This document shows positions 8,319 through 16,671 of a DNA stretch of 64,000 bases, one piece after another. A program made the position numbers and the translations under genes. Every line of letters starts with the position of its first letter. Position 1 is the stretch's first letter. Location: contig CAYTKQ010000001.1 of the NCBI GenBank assembly GCA_964438705.1, forward strand, positions 1 through 64,000, written 5' to 3'. The notes under the pieces were generated by a model. The model did no database searches, was not told where the DNA came from, and worked only from the letters and a program-made list of their open reading frames with translations. Origin of the DNA: Christensenella sp964438705 (GTDB taxonomy: Bacteria > Bacillota > Clostridia > Christensenellales > Christensenellaceae).

Positions 8319-9992
8319 TTAGAACAGCCCTACGGTGTTTCCGTTTTCATCGAGCGTGATGCCCGTTGCGGCTGGCTTTTTCGGCAACCCGGGCATGCGC
8401 ATGATGGTGCCGCACAGCACCACGATGAAGCCTGCGCCCGAGCTCAGCATCACATCGCGCACGTCCATGGTGAAGCATTCGGGCGCGCCCAGCCTTGCAG
8501 CGTCATCTGAAAAGGAATACTGCGTTTTGGCGATGCAAATGGGCAGGTTGGTATATCCCTGCTCCTCATACATTTTGATTTTCTGTTTCGCCGCCTTGGA
8601 AAAGTCAACACGCTCCGCGCCATAGATGCGCGAAGCAACGTCGCATACTTTCTGCATGATGGGCGCGGCGTAATCATATGGATGGGAAGGGGAGGAATGG
8701 TGCGGAATGGAGTCCATCACCGCGTCCGCAAGCTCCAGCGCGCCTTCGCCGCCCTTTGCCCACACGTCGCATATGCAGGCCTTCGCACCCATTGCTTCCA
8801 CTTGACGCTGCACCTCGTTGATTTCGGCTTCCGTATCGGTGACAAAGCGGTTGATGGCGACGGTGACGGGAAGAGCGTAAACGTCCTTGAGATTGGTAAG
8901 GTGACGTTTTAGGTTTGCGATCCCCGCAGAGACCGCGTCAACGTTTTCCTCTGTCAGTTGATCGCGTCTCACACCGCCGTGGTATTTCAGCGCGCGCACT
9001 GTGGCGACGAGAACAACCGCGTCCGGCCACAGGTCGGCGGCCCGGCATTTGATATCGAGAAATTTTTCGGCTCCCAGGTCTGCGCCGAAGCCTGCCTCGG
9101 TGACGGTGTAGTCCGCGAGATGCATCGCCATTTTTGTCGCAATCACGCTGTTACAGCCGTGCGCGATATTTGCAAATGGGCCGCCGTGCATCAGCACGGG
9201 GGTGTGCTCGAGCGTTTGCACGAGATTCGGCTTGATGGCCTCCTTCATAATCACAGACATCGCGCCCGCGGCGCCCAAATCCTTTGCGAGAACGGGTTCT
9301 CCATCCATGTTATATGCGACTGTAACACGCCCAAGACGCCGGCACAAGTCGTCAAGGTCGGAAGACAGACACAGCACCGCCATGATCTCGGAAGCGGCGG
9401 CAATATCAAAACCATCTTGACGGGGAATACCATCCGTGCGTTCCCCAAGGCCGCAGACGATGTTTCTGAGCGCGCGGTCGTTCATGTCCATACAGCGTCT
9501 GAAAACAATGTTTTTTACATCGATTTTCAATTCATTTCCCTGATAGATATGATTGTCGATCATTGCGCACAACAAGTTGTTTGCGGTGGTGACGGCGTAA
9601 ATATCGCCTGTGAAATGAAGGTTGATGTCCTCCATAGGGATCGCCTGCGCATATCCGCCGCCTGTCGCGCCGCCTTTGATTCCAAAGACCGGGCCGAGCG
9701 AAGGCTCGCGCAGGGCAAGGCACGTTTTTTTATTTTTTCTGGCAAACGCGTCGCCCAGCCCGATGGACACAGTCGTCTTTCCTTCGCCCGCAGGCGTGGG
9801 ATTGATGGCTGTCACAAGAATAAGTTTTCCGGGCTTGCGCGTTTCTTCCAACTGTTTTAAGTAAGAAAGCTGGATTTTTGCGATATCCTTGCCATAGGGA
9901 ATCAAAACCTCGTCGGGAATATCAAGTTTTTCAGCAATTTTTGCAATCGGTTCCGCAGGGATGGAATTTGCTATTTTCAAATCATTGTTCAT
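8319..9992 (-). CDS. fhs: Formate-tetrahydrofolate ligase
   Basis: A 557-residue cytosolic enzyme joining formate to tetrahydrofolate at the expense of ATP, giving 10-formyl-THF for purine synthesis and the C1 branch of acetogenesis. The start is ATG at 9992 (MNNDLKIANS), eight bases after AGGAG; the longer upstream frame has no ribosome site, and the resulting length matches the family norm of about 556. The nucleotide-binding loop TPAGEGKTTVSIGLGDA and the segments EPSLGPVFGIKGGATGGGYAQ and FGADLGAEKF are diagnostic. It is a single-gene unit with its own promoter and a shared terminator. No other Wood-Ljungdahl gene is in the window. Confidence 0.97.
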   Translation of the reverse strand: MNNDLKIANSIPAEPIAKIAEKLDIPDEVLIPYGKDIAKIQLSYLKQLEETRKPGKLILVTAINPTPAGEGKTTVSIGLGDAFARKNKKTCLALREPSLGPVFGIKGGATGGGYAQAIPMEDINLHFTGDIYAVTTANNLLCAMIDNHIYQGNELKIDVKNIVFRRCMDMNDRALRNIVCGLGERTDGIPRQDGFDIAAASEIMAVLCLSSDLDDLCRRLGRVTVAYNMDGEPVLAKDLGAAGAMSVIMKEAIKPNLVQTLEHTPVLMHGGPFANIAHGCNSVIATKMAMHLADYTVTEAGFGADLGAEKFLDIKCRAADLWPDAVVLVATVRALKYHGGVRRDQLTEENVDAVSAGIANLKRHLTNLKDVYALPVTVAINRFVTDTEAEINEVQRQVEAMGAKACICDVWAKGGEGALELADAVMDSIPHHSSPSHPYDYAAPIMQKVCDVASRIYGAERVDFSKAAKQKIKMYEEQGYTNLPICIAKTQYSFSDDAARLGAPECFTMDVRDVMLSSGAGFIVVLCGTIMRMPGLPKKPAATGITLDENGNTVGLF

Positions 9993-10034
9993 CGAAGAAT
10001 CCGCTCCTGTATCATAATTTGGCTTGCTTTCTCT

Positions 10035-10063
10035 ATTCTCATATATCTGATTGTGTTTGTCAA
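10035..10063 (-). promoter_or_regulatory. Probable fhs promoter
   Basis: On the minus strand TTGACA (10058-10063) is followed after 17 bases by GAGAAT (10035-10040). The -35 is perfect and the -10 is weak. The leader to the fhs start is only about 35 nt and shows no tetrahydrofolate-riboswitch structure. Confidence 0.5.
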
Positions 10064-10081
10064 TCATAAGTATGTTATAAT
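10051..10081 (+). promoter_or_regulatory. Candidate promoter very close to the start codon of the next gene
   Basis: A consensus TATAAT at 10076-10081 ends only seven bases before the ATG at 10089, and no Shine-Dalgarno sequence lies between. The -35 is poor (TTGTGT at 10051, spacing 19). If this -10 is used, transcription starts at or next to the ATG, giving a leaderless mRNA. Confidence 0.4.
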
Positions 10082-10088
10082 AATAAGC

Positions 10089-10703
10089 ATGGAAAAGGAA
10101 CTGGATTTTTTTAAAATAGACGGCACTTATTACGGCGGAGATCAGAACTGGCACACGCATCATATGATGAAACTGGGCGGCTGCTCGGCGATCTGCGCGT
10201 GTGAGCAATGTGTTCAGGCTGCGCGGGATTTTGCGGGGCTGCGGGGCTTATATCCCTATGATCCCAATCATGTAAGCAAAACGGATTTTTTGCGTTTTTT
10301 TGAGACGATGTTCCGCTACATCTACCCGGGCATCGGCGGGTTGACCAGCGTGGATAAGTTCGAGCGGATGTTTCAGCGCTATGCGGAATCTGTAAACGTA
10401 CCCATTTCATTTCAAAAACTGGATGGGCACGCGGATATCGAACAGGCGAAGACATTTGTAAAAGAAGCGATCGACGACGGTGTGCCCGTGATGTATTTGA
10501 TGCTCAAGCACGCCGATGTTGCGTTTGATGAATTTGAATGGCACTGGTTCAATCTGACGGGATACGAGCAGCACGCGGATACAATGACAACGACGTTTGC
10601 GACATGGGGCAGGAAATGCTCATTCGATTTTGTGCGCGCGTGGGATACGCGCAGATTTTTCCGCGGCGGCATGCTGCGCATCGAAAGGAACTGCCTACGG
10701 TGA
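10089..10703 (+). CDS. Uncharacterised cysteine-rich protein, possibly papain/C39-like fold
   Basis: A 204-residue protein. The start is taken as ATG 10089, because the in-frame GTG at 10053 lies upstream of the best -10 box. The N-terminus GGDQNWHTHH is followed by GGCSAICACEQC with cysteines at residues 32, 36, 38 and 41. A His-containing block HWFNLTGYE lies near residue 160. A Gly-Gly-Cys near the N-terminus plus a late His next to a hydrophobic strand is the arrangement of papain-like/C39 folds, and small clostridial proteins of this sort are known, but I cannot confirm homology. No signal peptide or membrane segment is visible. It is monocistronic. Confidence 0.65.
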   Translation: MEKELDFFKIDGTYYGGDQNWHTHHMMKLGGCSAICACEQCVQAARDFAGLRGLYPYDPNHVSKTDFLRFFETMFRYIYPGIGGLTSVDKFERMFQRYAESVNVPISFQKLDGHADIEQAKTFVKEAIDDGVPVMYLMLKHADVAFDEFEWHWFNLTGYEQHADTMTTTFATWGRKCSFDFVRAWDTRRFFRGGMLRIERNCLR

Positions 10704-10731
10704 TTTTGGACGTAAAGCCACAGGAAAAACC

Positions 10732-10760
10732 TTTACTTTCAAGGTGATTTTTACTATACT
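10732..10760 (+). promoter_or_regulatory. Promoter of the small lipoprotein gene
   Basis: TTTACT (10732-10737) and TATACT (10755-10760) are separated by exactly 17 bases, about 40 bases before the start codon at 10800. Confidence 0.65.
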
Positions 10761-10799
10761 AATACAAGGTGTTTTTTCGAAAGGGGCATAAAAATAAGC

Positions 10800-11276
10800 A
10801 TGAAGAAAAAATTGATCGTATTATTGGTGATCGTACTAGCGGCAGTGACTGTTTTCGCAGGGTGCGGCGGCGTGCAGGAAATTAAAAAACCGGTTGCCGA
10901 CGGTGCAGTATTCGATGTGACGGGTCTGTGCAAGGCAGAGCTTCAGGGCGATAAACTCGTCGTAACAGGGGAAACCAACCTAATGGACGGGACGAACGGC
11001 GTCATCAGTGTTTTGAATTCCAACGGAACGCGTATCGACCAGCAGAAGATCACAAAACAGGGAGATAACCTCAAGGCGGAGTTTCAAGTGAATGAAGACT
11101 GGCCGGAGACGGTTTTTGGCTATGTGATGTTCGACACACAAAAGTCCGACGGACAGCCTGCCGAAGTGACGAAGGTCTATGGCAACAAATTTCAGAACCT
11201 GAAGGGAAAAGACGTCATCTGGGATCAGCATGGTGTGATTGCTATTTTCCAGAGCGAAGCGGTAACAATCAAGTAA
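10800..11276 (+). CDS. Small lipoprotein of unknown function
   Basis: A 158-residue predicted lipoprotein. The signal peptide MKKKLIVLLVIVLAAVTVFAGC places the lipidated Cys at residue 22. The mature part is short, acidic and beta-rich in appearance (for example LQGDKLVVTGETNLMDG and QITKQGDNLKAEFQVNEDW), resembling small immunoglobulin-like or bubble domains without matching a family I know. The start is ATG 10800 with AAAGGGG about 13 bases upstream, rather distant. The XRE-cupin regulator follows 22 bases later, so co-transcription is possible though functional linkage is not evident. Confidence 0.75.
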   Translation: MKKKLIVLLVIVLAAVTVFAGCGGVQEIKKPVADGAVFDVTGLCKAELQGDKLVVTGETNLMDGTNGVISVLNSNGTRIDQQKITKQGDNLKAEFQVNEDWPETVFGYVMFDTQKSDGQPAEVTKVYGNKFQNLKGKDVIWDQHGVIAIFQSEAVTIK

Positions 11277-11298
11277 ACGGATAGGACGGTATTTCAGG

Positions 11299-11850
11299 AT
11301 GAATGAAATTAAGGAAATTGCGGAACGGATCAGTGTTCTGCGCGAGATTGAAGAAATAGAAATCGAAGAGATGGCCCGTCTGACGGGAAAAACCGTTGAA
11401 GAATATCGGGCGTATGAGGCCGGAGAAAAGGATTTTTCGTTCAGCTTCCTTTATACGCTTGCCAACCGTTTTGGCGTGGATATAACAGAGCTTTTGACGG
11501 GAGATAACGCGAAGCTGAAAACGTTCAGCCTGGTGCGCAAGGGCGAGGGCCTTAAAATGGAGCGCAGAAAAGCGTACAAGTATCAGCACCTCGCACCGAT
11601 TTTTAAAAACCGTGCAATGGAACCGTTTTTGGTGACGGTGGAGCCGAAGGACATGGAGGCCGTGAAAAAGAACGCACACGAAGGGCAGGAGCTCAATTAC
11701 GTTGTCGAGGGCAGCATGACCTTCTTCATCCACGACTCCGAAGTGCGTTTGAGCGAAGGAGACACCGTATATTTTGACGCGTCCTCTCCGCATGCGATGC
11801 GCGCGGAGGACGGCAAGCCTTGCAAGTTTTTAGCGATCATTTCCAAGTGA
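11299..11850 (+). CDS. XRE-family regulator with C-terminal cupin domain
   Basis: A 183-residue cytosolic regulator. An XRE/cI helix-turn-helix occupies residues 1-70, with TGKTVEEYRAYEAGEKDFSFSFLYTLANRF as the region around the recognition helix. A cupin sensor domain fills residues 105-183, with NYVVEGSMTFFIHDSEVRL and SPHAM typical of the small-molecule-binding barrel. It ends 8 bases before an AMP-forming acyl-CoA synthetase. This regulator-synthetase pairing recurs in anaerobic Clostridia, and the cupin probably senses an acid or acyl derivative processed by the synthetase; that part is inference. Confidence 0.88.
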   Translation: MNEIKEIAERISVLREIEEIEIEEMARLTGKTVEEYRAYEAGEKDFSFSFLYTLANRFGVDITELLTGDNAKLKTFSLVRKGEGLKMERRKAYKYQHLAPIFKNRAMEPFLVTVEPKDMEAVKKNAHEGQELNYVVEGSMTFFIHDSEVRLSEGDTVYFDASSPHAMRAEDGKPCKFLAIISK

Positions 11851-11858
11851 GGGCAGAC

Positions 11859-13523
11859 ATGAGAATATTTGAAAAATACAGCACCACAGGCTTCCAAAGC
11901 TATGAAGATTTTGCCGCGAATTATAAGACGATCGTTCCTGAAAATTTCAATTTTGGATTTGACGTGGTAGACGAGCTCGCAAAGGAAAAACCGGATAAAC
12001 GTGCTCTTTTATGGACTAACGACAACGACGAGGAACGAACGTTTACCTTTGATGAGATGAGCAAATTATCGAATCAGGCGGCCAACTTTTTTGCGGGTGA
12101 GGGGATCAAAAAGGGCGACAAGGTCATGCTGATCCTAAAGCGTCATTATGAATTCTGGATCGCGATCATTGGTCTTCATAAGCTCGGAGCGATTGCGATC
12201 CCTGCGACAAATCTTTTGACAAAAAAAGATATAGTTTACCGCAACAACGCGGCGGATGTAAAAATGATCGTCTGTACCAAGGATGGAGATGTAAAAGAGC
12301 ATGTAGAGGCCGCAGAGGCGGATTCCACAACCCTTGAAAAGAAAGTCATTGTAGGGGAAAAAAGACCGGGGTGGCTTGAGTTCTGGGAAGAGATGGACAA
12401 ATATGGTCAGGTGTTTGAGCGCCCGCAAGGGGAAGCGGCGACGCACAACGAAGACATCATGCTTTTGTATTTCACATCGGGCACGACAGGTATGCCGAAG
12501 ATGGTCGCGCATAATTTCGTTTATCCGCTGGGGCATATCGTGACGGCGGTCTACTGGCACAACGCCGATCCGGAAGGACTGCACCTTACCGTTGCGGAAA
12601 CCGGCTGGGCAAAAAGCGCATGGGGCAAGCTTTATGGACAATGGCTTGCGGAAACGTGTATTTTTGTTTACGATATGGACAAATTTGTGCCGGACAAGCT
12701 GCTCCGGAAAATCGAACAGTATAAAGTTACGACATTCTGTGCGCCGCCCACCATTTATCGCTACTTCATCAAGGAGGATCTGAGTAAATATGATCTTTCC
12801 GCGCTGCAATATGCGACGATCGCGGGAGAGCCTTTGAACCCTGAGGTCTACTACCAGTTTCTGGAGGCAACGGGTCTTAAGCTGATGGAAATTTACGGGC
12901 AGACGGAGCTGACAGTGACGATCGGCAATTTTGTTTGGATGGAGCCGCGCCCGGGTTCCATGGGGAAACCGAACGCGATGTATGACCTAGACATTGTGGA
13001 TGAAAACGGCGACAGCTGCGCGCCGGGCGAAACCGGAGAGATTGTGGTCTATACGGATAAGGAAGTTCCCACAGGCATGTTTATGGGATACTACAGGGAC
13101 GACGAGCGTACGAAGGGTGTATGGAGCTACGGCGTATACCACACCGGCGACGTCGCGTGGAAGGATGAAGACGGATATTTTTGGTATGTCGGCCGTTCGG
13201 ACGACGTTATTAAGTCCTCGGGTTACCGCATCGGGCCGTTTGAGGTAGAAAGCGCGCTGATGGAGCATCCGGCTGTGCTGGAAACGGCGATTACAGGGGT
13301 GCCGCATCCGGATCGCGGGCAGATCGTGAAGGCGACGATCGTCCTTTCGGAAGGCTTTCAGCCCTCAGAGGAGTTGAAAAAGGAACTGCAAAACCATGTG
13401 AAAAAGACCACGGCTCCTTACAAATATCCAAGAGAGATCGAGTTTGTTGAGGAATTGCCCAAAACGATCAGCGGGAAGATCCGCAGGGTGGAGCTTCGGG
13501 AAAAGGATCAAAACAAGCAGTAA
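11859..13523 (+). CDS. AMP-forming acyl-CoA synthetase (acetyl/medium-chain type)
   Basis: A 554-residue ANL-superfamily enzyme activating a carboxylic acid with ATP to an acyl-adenylate and then to acyl-CoA. The start is ATG 11859 after GAGGG. Motifs are in order: the P-loop YFTSGTTGMPKMVAHN (about 205), IYGQTELT (about 350), YHTGDVAWKDEDGYFWYVGR (about 425) with hinge residues, and the C-terminal PKTISGKIRR, whose lysine is the catalytic and acetylatable one. Overall it resembles the MACS/acetyl-CoA synthetase-like branch, so the substrate could be acetate, propionate, a branched or a medium-chain acid. The XRE-cupin gene directly upstream is the likely regulator. Confidence 0.92.
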   Translation: MRIFEKYSTTGFQSYEDFAANYKTIVPENFNFGFDVVDELAKEKPDKRALLWTNDNDEERTFTFDEMSKLSNQAANFFAGEGIKKGDKVMLILKRHYEFWIAIIGLHKLGAIAIPATNLLTKKDIVYRNNAADVKMIVCTKDGDVKEHVEAAEADSTTLEKKVIVGEKRPGWLEFWEEMDKYGQVFERPQGEAATHNEDIMLLYFTSGTTGMPKMVAHNFVYPLGHIVTAVYWHNADPEGLHLTVAETGWAKSAWGKLYGQWLAETCIFVYDMDKFVPDKLLRKIEQYKVTTFCAPPTIYRYFIKEDLSKYDLSALQYATIAGEPLNPEVYYQFLEATGLKLMEIYGQTELTVTIGNFVWMEPRPGSMGKPNAMYDLDIVDENGDSCAPGETGEIVVYTDKEVPTGMFMGYYRDDERTKGVWSYGVYHTGDVAWKDEDGYFWYVGRSDDVIKSSGYRIGPFEVESALMEHPAVLETAITGVPHPDRGQIVKATIVLSEGFQPSEELKKELQNHVKKTTAPYKYPREIEFVEELPKTISGKIRRVELREKDQNKQ

Positions 13524-13562
13524 AACAACTTATTTTGAAAGAAAGGCAGGAATTTGAATCTT

Positions 13563-14420
13563 ATGGAACAAACAATCGAAAAAAAGACGAATAAAGTGCC
13601 ATTTGCGATCATTGCCATCATTACATTGATTTTTAGCGCGGGGTACTTTGTAGGGTTGGGCGGATATATTTCCATTGCCGCGCCGACAGGAATTGATATT
13701 GTACAATTTTTGAATGTGTTATACGCAAGCGGCGGAATGATCGTGGCGTGCGTGGTGGTTCTCATGGTCCTTATGTTTGTGCTGAAAAACAAGCGTGAGC
13801 TTTGGACCAAAATACTCATCTGGGGGATACTGCTTTTGTCCGTGCTTGCGAGCGCGAATTTCTTCGGGAATCTGACGCAGCTCGCAGCGGCAAACTTCAC
13901 GCAGGGGCTGGCGTTTGTTGCACGTTATGCGCCGTATATGGCTGTATCAGTAGCGTCGGTGGCGATGATCGCGCAGTGGGACAATGGGGAGCACAAGGCG
14001 GCTAATATGGTTTCATTCGTATGTATGCTGGTCGCGGCAGTCATGGTGATTTTTCAGGCGAAGAATATGCTGGATGAGGTGCAAACCGGTCTCAATCTTA
14101 CGGGGACGATCGATAGCGTTTATCTTTATCAGTATTTGATGCTTACGGCATTGGCAATTGTGCTTGTCTTGATTGACGTAGTTTACTTCTATGCGACGAT
14201 GAGCCGTCGGAAATTTGACTGCACGGTGATCGGAATGACGGATGAAGAAGCGCAGATCGTAGAGCGTATCGAGAAACGCGTGGACGAAATGGCCGATGAG
14301 GTGGAAGCGCTTGCGGCAGAGGGGGAAGCGATCATCGAGGCGGAGATCGAGATGAATGAAGCGGTCGAAGAAGCGGTTGCGGAAGCCGTGGAAGCGGTAA
14401 TCGAAGAGGAAGAAAAGTAA
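13563..14420 (+). CDS. Membrane protein with glutamate/alanine-rich C-terminal tail, function unknown
   Basis: A 285-residue protein. ATG 13563 is chosen, 12 bases after AGG of AAAGGCAGG; a TTG at 13554 is nearer that site and adds only three residues. Five or so hydrophobic helices cover residues 12-215. The last 65 residues are a highly acidic, heptad-like stretch rich in Glu and Ala (for instance EKRVDEMADEVEALAAEGEA), very probably a cytoplasmic coiled coil. No family is recognised. The gene follows the acyl-CoA synthetase by 39 bases and is closed by a strong terminator. Confidence 0.7.
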   Translation: MEQTIEKKTNKVPFAIIAIITLIFSAGYFVGLGGYISIAAPTGIDIVQFLNVLYASGGMIVACVVVLMVLMFVLKNKRELWTKILIWGILLLSVLASANFFGNLTQLAAANFTQGLAFVARYAPYMAVSVASVAMIAQWDNGEHKAANMVSFVCMLVAAVMVIFQAKNMLDEVQTGLNLTGTIDSVYLYQYLMLTALAIVLVLIDVVYFYATMSRRKFDCTVIGMTDEEAQIVERIEKRVDEMADEVEALAAEGEAIIEAEIEMNEAVEEAVAEAVEAVIEEEEK

Positions 14421-14438
14421 AAATTGATTTACACGCAA

Positions 14439-14475
14439 GACGCCTGTGGGAGCTGCTCCCACGGGCGTCTTTTAC
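14439..14475 (+). terminator. Strong rho-independent terminator
   Basis: GACGCC-TGTGGGAG pairs with CTCCCAC-GGGCGTC around a 3-nt loop, followed by TTTT. It closes the regulator / synthetase / membrane-protein unit. Confidence 0.88.
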
Positions 14476-14512
14476 ATCAGCATAATATGTCTGTGAAGAA
14501 GATGAAGCCGTG

Positions 14513-14541
14513 TTGGAATCGGGACAGTTTTGTGCTATAAT
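14513..14541 (+). promoter_or_regulatory. Promoter of the YjbQ-galU-ahcY operon
   Basis: TTGGAA (14513-14518) and a perfect TATAAT (14536-14541) are 17 bases apart. The predicted transcript starts about 25 bases before the first gene. Confidence 0.8.
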
Positions 14542-14571
14542 ATAATATCTGTTTTTAATCAGGAGGAAGCG

Positions 14572-14988
14572 ATGAAAAGTTATCGTGAGGTGTTGGAATT
14601 TGAAGTGCCAAAGCGCAGGCAGTTTCTAAACATCACGCCGCAGGTGGCGCGGGCGCTTGAACAGAGCGGGATCAAAGAGGGGTTATGCCTTGTGAACGCC
14701 ATGCATATCACGGCGAGTGTTTTCATCAACGACGATGAAAGCGGTCTGCATGCGGATATGGAGAAGTGGCTGGAGGGTCTTGCACCGGAAAAACCATACA
14801 GCCAATATGCCCACAATGGTTATGAAGACAACGCAGACGCGCATCTCAAACGTACGGTGATGGGACGCGAGGTCGTCGTCGCTGTGACGGATGGGCGGCT
14901 TGACTTCGGTACATGGGAGCAAATTTTCTATGGAGAATTTGACGGAAAACGCAGAAAGAAAGTAATGATCAAGATCATAGGAGAATGA
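14572..14988 (+). CDS. YjbQ-family (UPF0047) protein
   Basis: A 138-residue cytosolic protein of the YjbQ family, some members of which show weak thiamine-phosphate synthase activity (hence the name secondary thiamine-phosphate synthase enzyme). The start is ATG 14572 behind AGGAGGA (14561-14567). Family signatures include GLCLVNAMHITASVFINDDESGL and the C-terminal GTWEQIFYGEFDGKRRKK. Length is normal. It is the first gene of a close-packed operon with an acyltransferase, galU and ahcY. Its physiological role is not established in any organism and context does not settle it. Confidence 0.9.
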   Translation: MKSYREVLEFEVPKRRQFLNITPQVARALEQSGIKEGLCLVNAMHITASVFINDDESGLHADMEKWLEGLAPEKPYSQYAHNGYEDNADAHLKRTVMGREVVVAVTDGRLDFGTWEQIFYGEFDGKRRKKVMIKIIGE

Positions 14989-14992
14989 TTTT

Positions 14993-15802
14993 TTGAATTC
15001 AAAACAGGAAGAAATGATCCAACCGGCGGGCGAGGAAAGCCTGCCGGAAATAGAAAAACCAAAAGAAAACGGAAAGCACCGCAGGGTCGGCCCGGCGGAG
15101 CGCATGTGGGCGCCGATCAAACTTCATCTGGATGAAGATTACCAGTATGTGACCAAAAATTTGTTTTTGCGGTTTCTTTATTATTTTGCTATGTTTGTAG
15201 GCATGCCGTTTGCGTATCTTTTTTTCAAAATTCGCTGGGGCTTTTCGGTAATCGATAAACAAAATGCAAAGCTTGTCAGAAAAACGGCGGCGATCACGGT
15301 AGCGAATCATGTGCACAATATGGATTCGCCGATGCTTACCTATGTGTTCTACCCAAGCGCGCCTTATTTTATTGCGCTCAAGCATAATTTTGAAGCCTTT
15401 ATCATCGGGGGATTGGTGCGCGTGCTGCGCGGCGTTCCGCTTCCGTCCGATCTGAAAAATTTTGAAAATTTTTCAGAGCAGATGAATGATACGCTGAAAA
15501 ACACGACACGTAAAGTGCATATGTATCCGGAGGCTGAAATTTCTCCATATTCCAGAGAGCTGCGCAATTTTAAAAATGGCGCGTTTCATTTTGCAGTCAA
15601 AAGCGACGTGCCCGTTTTGCCAATGGTGTTTGTTTTTCCAAAACCAAAAAGAATTAAATTGATCGTTGGAGAACCGATTTACTTAAAAGATGTTCCGGGG
15701 ACGCAGGGGGTCAAACAGCCAAAACAGACGGTTCTTTTGGGAAGGTTTGTAAAGGCGAAAATGCAGGAGATGCTAGATGATTATTATGGAGGACTGGAAT
15801 GA
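14993..15802 (+). CDS. 1-acyl-glycerol-phosphate acyltransferase-like protein (PlsC family)
   Basis: A 269-residue membrane-associated acyltransferase, likely acylating lysophosphatidate in phospholipid synthesis. The start is TTG 14993, eight bases after AGGAGA; the first 30 residues are a charged extension. A hydrophobic segment at about 55-75 is followed by the catalytic NHxxxxD motif as NHVHNMDSPM (about 103-112), then RVLRGVPLPS and MYPEAEISPYSR, corresponding to the glycerophosphate-binding and EG(T/A)-like blocks. In the last block the common EGTRS is replaced by EAEIS, so substrate preference may differ from classic PlsC. Its stop overlaps the start of galU by 4 nt. Confidence 0.88.
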   Translation: MNSKQEEMIQPAGEESLPEIEKPKENGKHRRVGPAERMWAPIKLHLDEDYQYVTKNLFLRFLYYFAMFVGMPFAYLFFKIRWGFSVIDKQNAKLVRKTAAITVANHVHNMDSPMLTYVFYPSAPYFIALKHNFEAFIIGGLVRVLRGVPLPSDLKNFENFSEQMNDTLKNTTRKVHMYPEAEISPYSRELRNFKNGAFHFAVKSDVPVLPMVFVFPKPKRIKLIVGEPIYLKDVPGTQGVKQPKQTVLLGRFVKAKMQEMLDDYYGGLE

Positions 15803-16671
15803 AGATTAGAAAAGTGGTGATCCCGGCAGCGGGGTTGGGGACGAGATTTTTGCCGGCGACAAAAGCACAGCCCAAGGAAATGCTTCCGATCGTCGATAAG
15901 CCGACGATTCAGTATATTGTGGAAGAGGCCGTCGCAAGCGGGATCGAGAGTATTGTGATCATAACGGGCCGCAGCAAACGCGCCATTGAGGATCATTTTG
16001 ATAAATCCATTGAACTTGAGCTTGAACTGACCAAGAACGGAAAATGTGATTTGCTGAAGCTGGTGGACGATATCGCAAACATGGTGAATGTGATTTATGT
16101 GCGCCAGAAGGAGCCGCTTGGTTTGGGGCATGCAATCCTTACGGCCAAAGAGTGCATCGGGAACGAACCGTTTGGTGTGATCCTCGGCGACGACATTGTA
16201 GCGGGTCAAAAGCCCGCTCTCAAGCAGTTGATGGAGGCATACGACGAATGCGGCTCAACAATCCTCGGCGTGCAGCGGGTAGATATTAAGGATACGGACA
16301 AATACGGCGTGATCGCGACGGATCAGAAGGAGGGAAAGCTGCATAAGGTAACCGATTTGGTCGAAAAACCCGGCTCGGAAGCCGCACCTTCGGATATCGC
16401 CATCCTCGGGCGGTACATATTAACGCCGGGTATATTTGAAGCGATCGAACAGACCAGCCCGGGCAAAGGCGGGGAGATACAATTGACGGATGCGCTCAAA
16501 ATCCTGAACGGAGCGGAGCCAATGTACGCATATGAGTTTGATGGAAAACGTTATGACGTAGGGGATAAACTCGGATTTTTAAAAGCGACGTGCGAATTTG
16601 CGCTTGACAGGGAAGACTTAAGAGATGATTTTGCACAATATTTGAAAAAACTGGTTGGAGGTATGAAATGA
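15799..16671 (+). CDS. galU: UTP-glucose-1-phosphate uridylyltransferase
   Basis: A 290-residue enzyme making UDP-glucose from UTP and glucose-1-phosphate, feeding glycolipid, polysaccharide and teichoic acid synthesis. The nucleotidyltransferase signature GLGTRFLPATKAQPKEMLP is at residues 10-28, followed by KPTIQYIVEEAVASGI. Further family blocks are GLGHAILTAK, GVILGDDIV, VEKPGSE and KGGEIQLTDAL. Length is typical. It overlaps both neighbours by 4 nt (ATGA), so expression is tightly coupled to the acyltransferase and ahcY. Confidence 0.97.
   Translation: MKIRKVVIPAAGLGTRFLPATKAQPKEMLPIVDKPTIQYIVEEAVASGIESIVIITGRSKRAIEDHFDKSIELELELTKNGKCDLLKLVDDIANMVNVIYVRQKEPLGLGHAILTAKECIGNEPFGVILGDDIVAGQKPALKQLMEAYDECGSTILGVQRVDIKDTDKYGVIATDQKEGKLHKVTDLVEKPGSEAAPSDIAILGRYILTPGIFEAIEQTSPGKGGEIQLTDALKILNGAEPMYAYEFDGKRYDVGDKLGFLKATCEFALDREDLRDDFAQYLKKLVGGMK

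Noticed and set aside
8958..9860. 300-codon plus-strand frame antisense to fhs
   Set aside because: Lies entirely within fhs, whose motifs are diagnostic; no promoter or ribosome site.
9993..10060. Tetrahydrofolate riboswitch before fhs
   Set aside because: The leader is about 35-60 nt and shows no conserved THF-aptamer elements.
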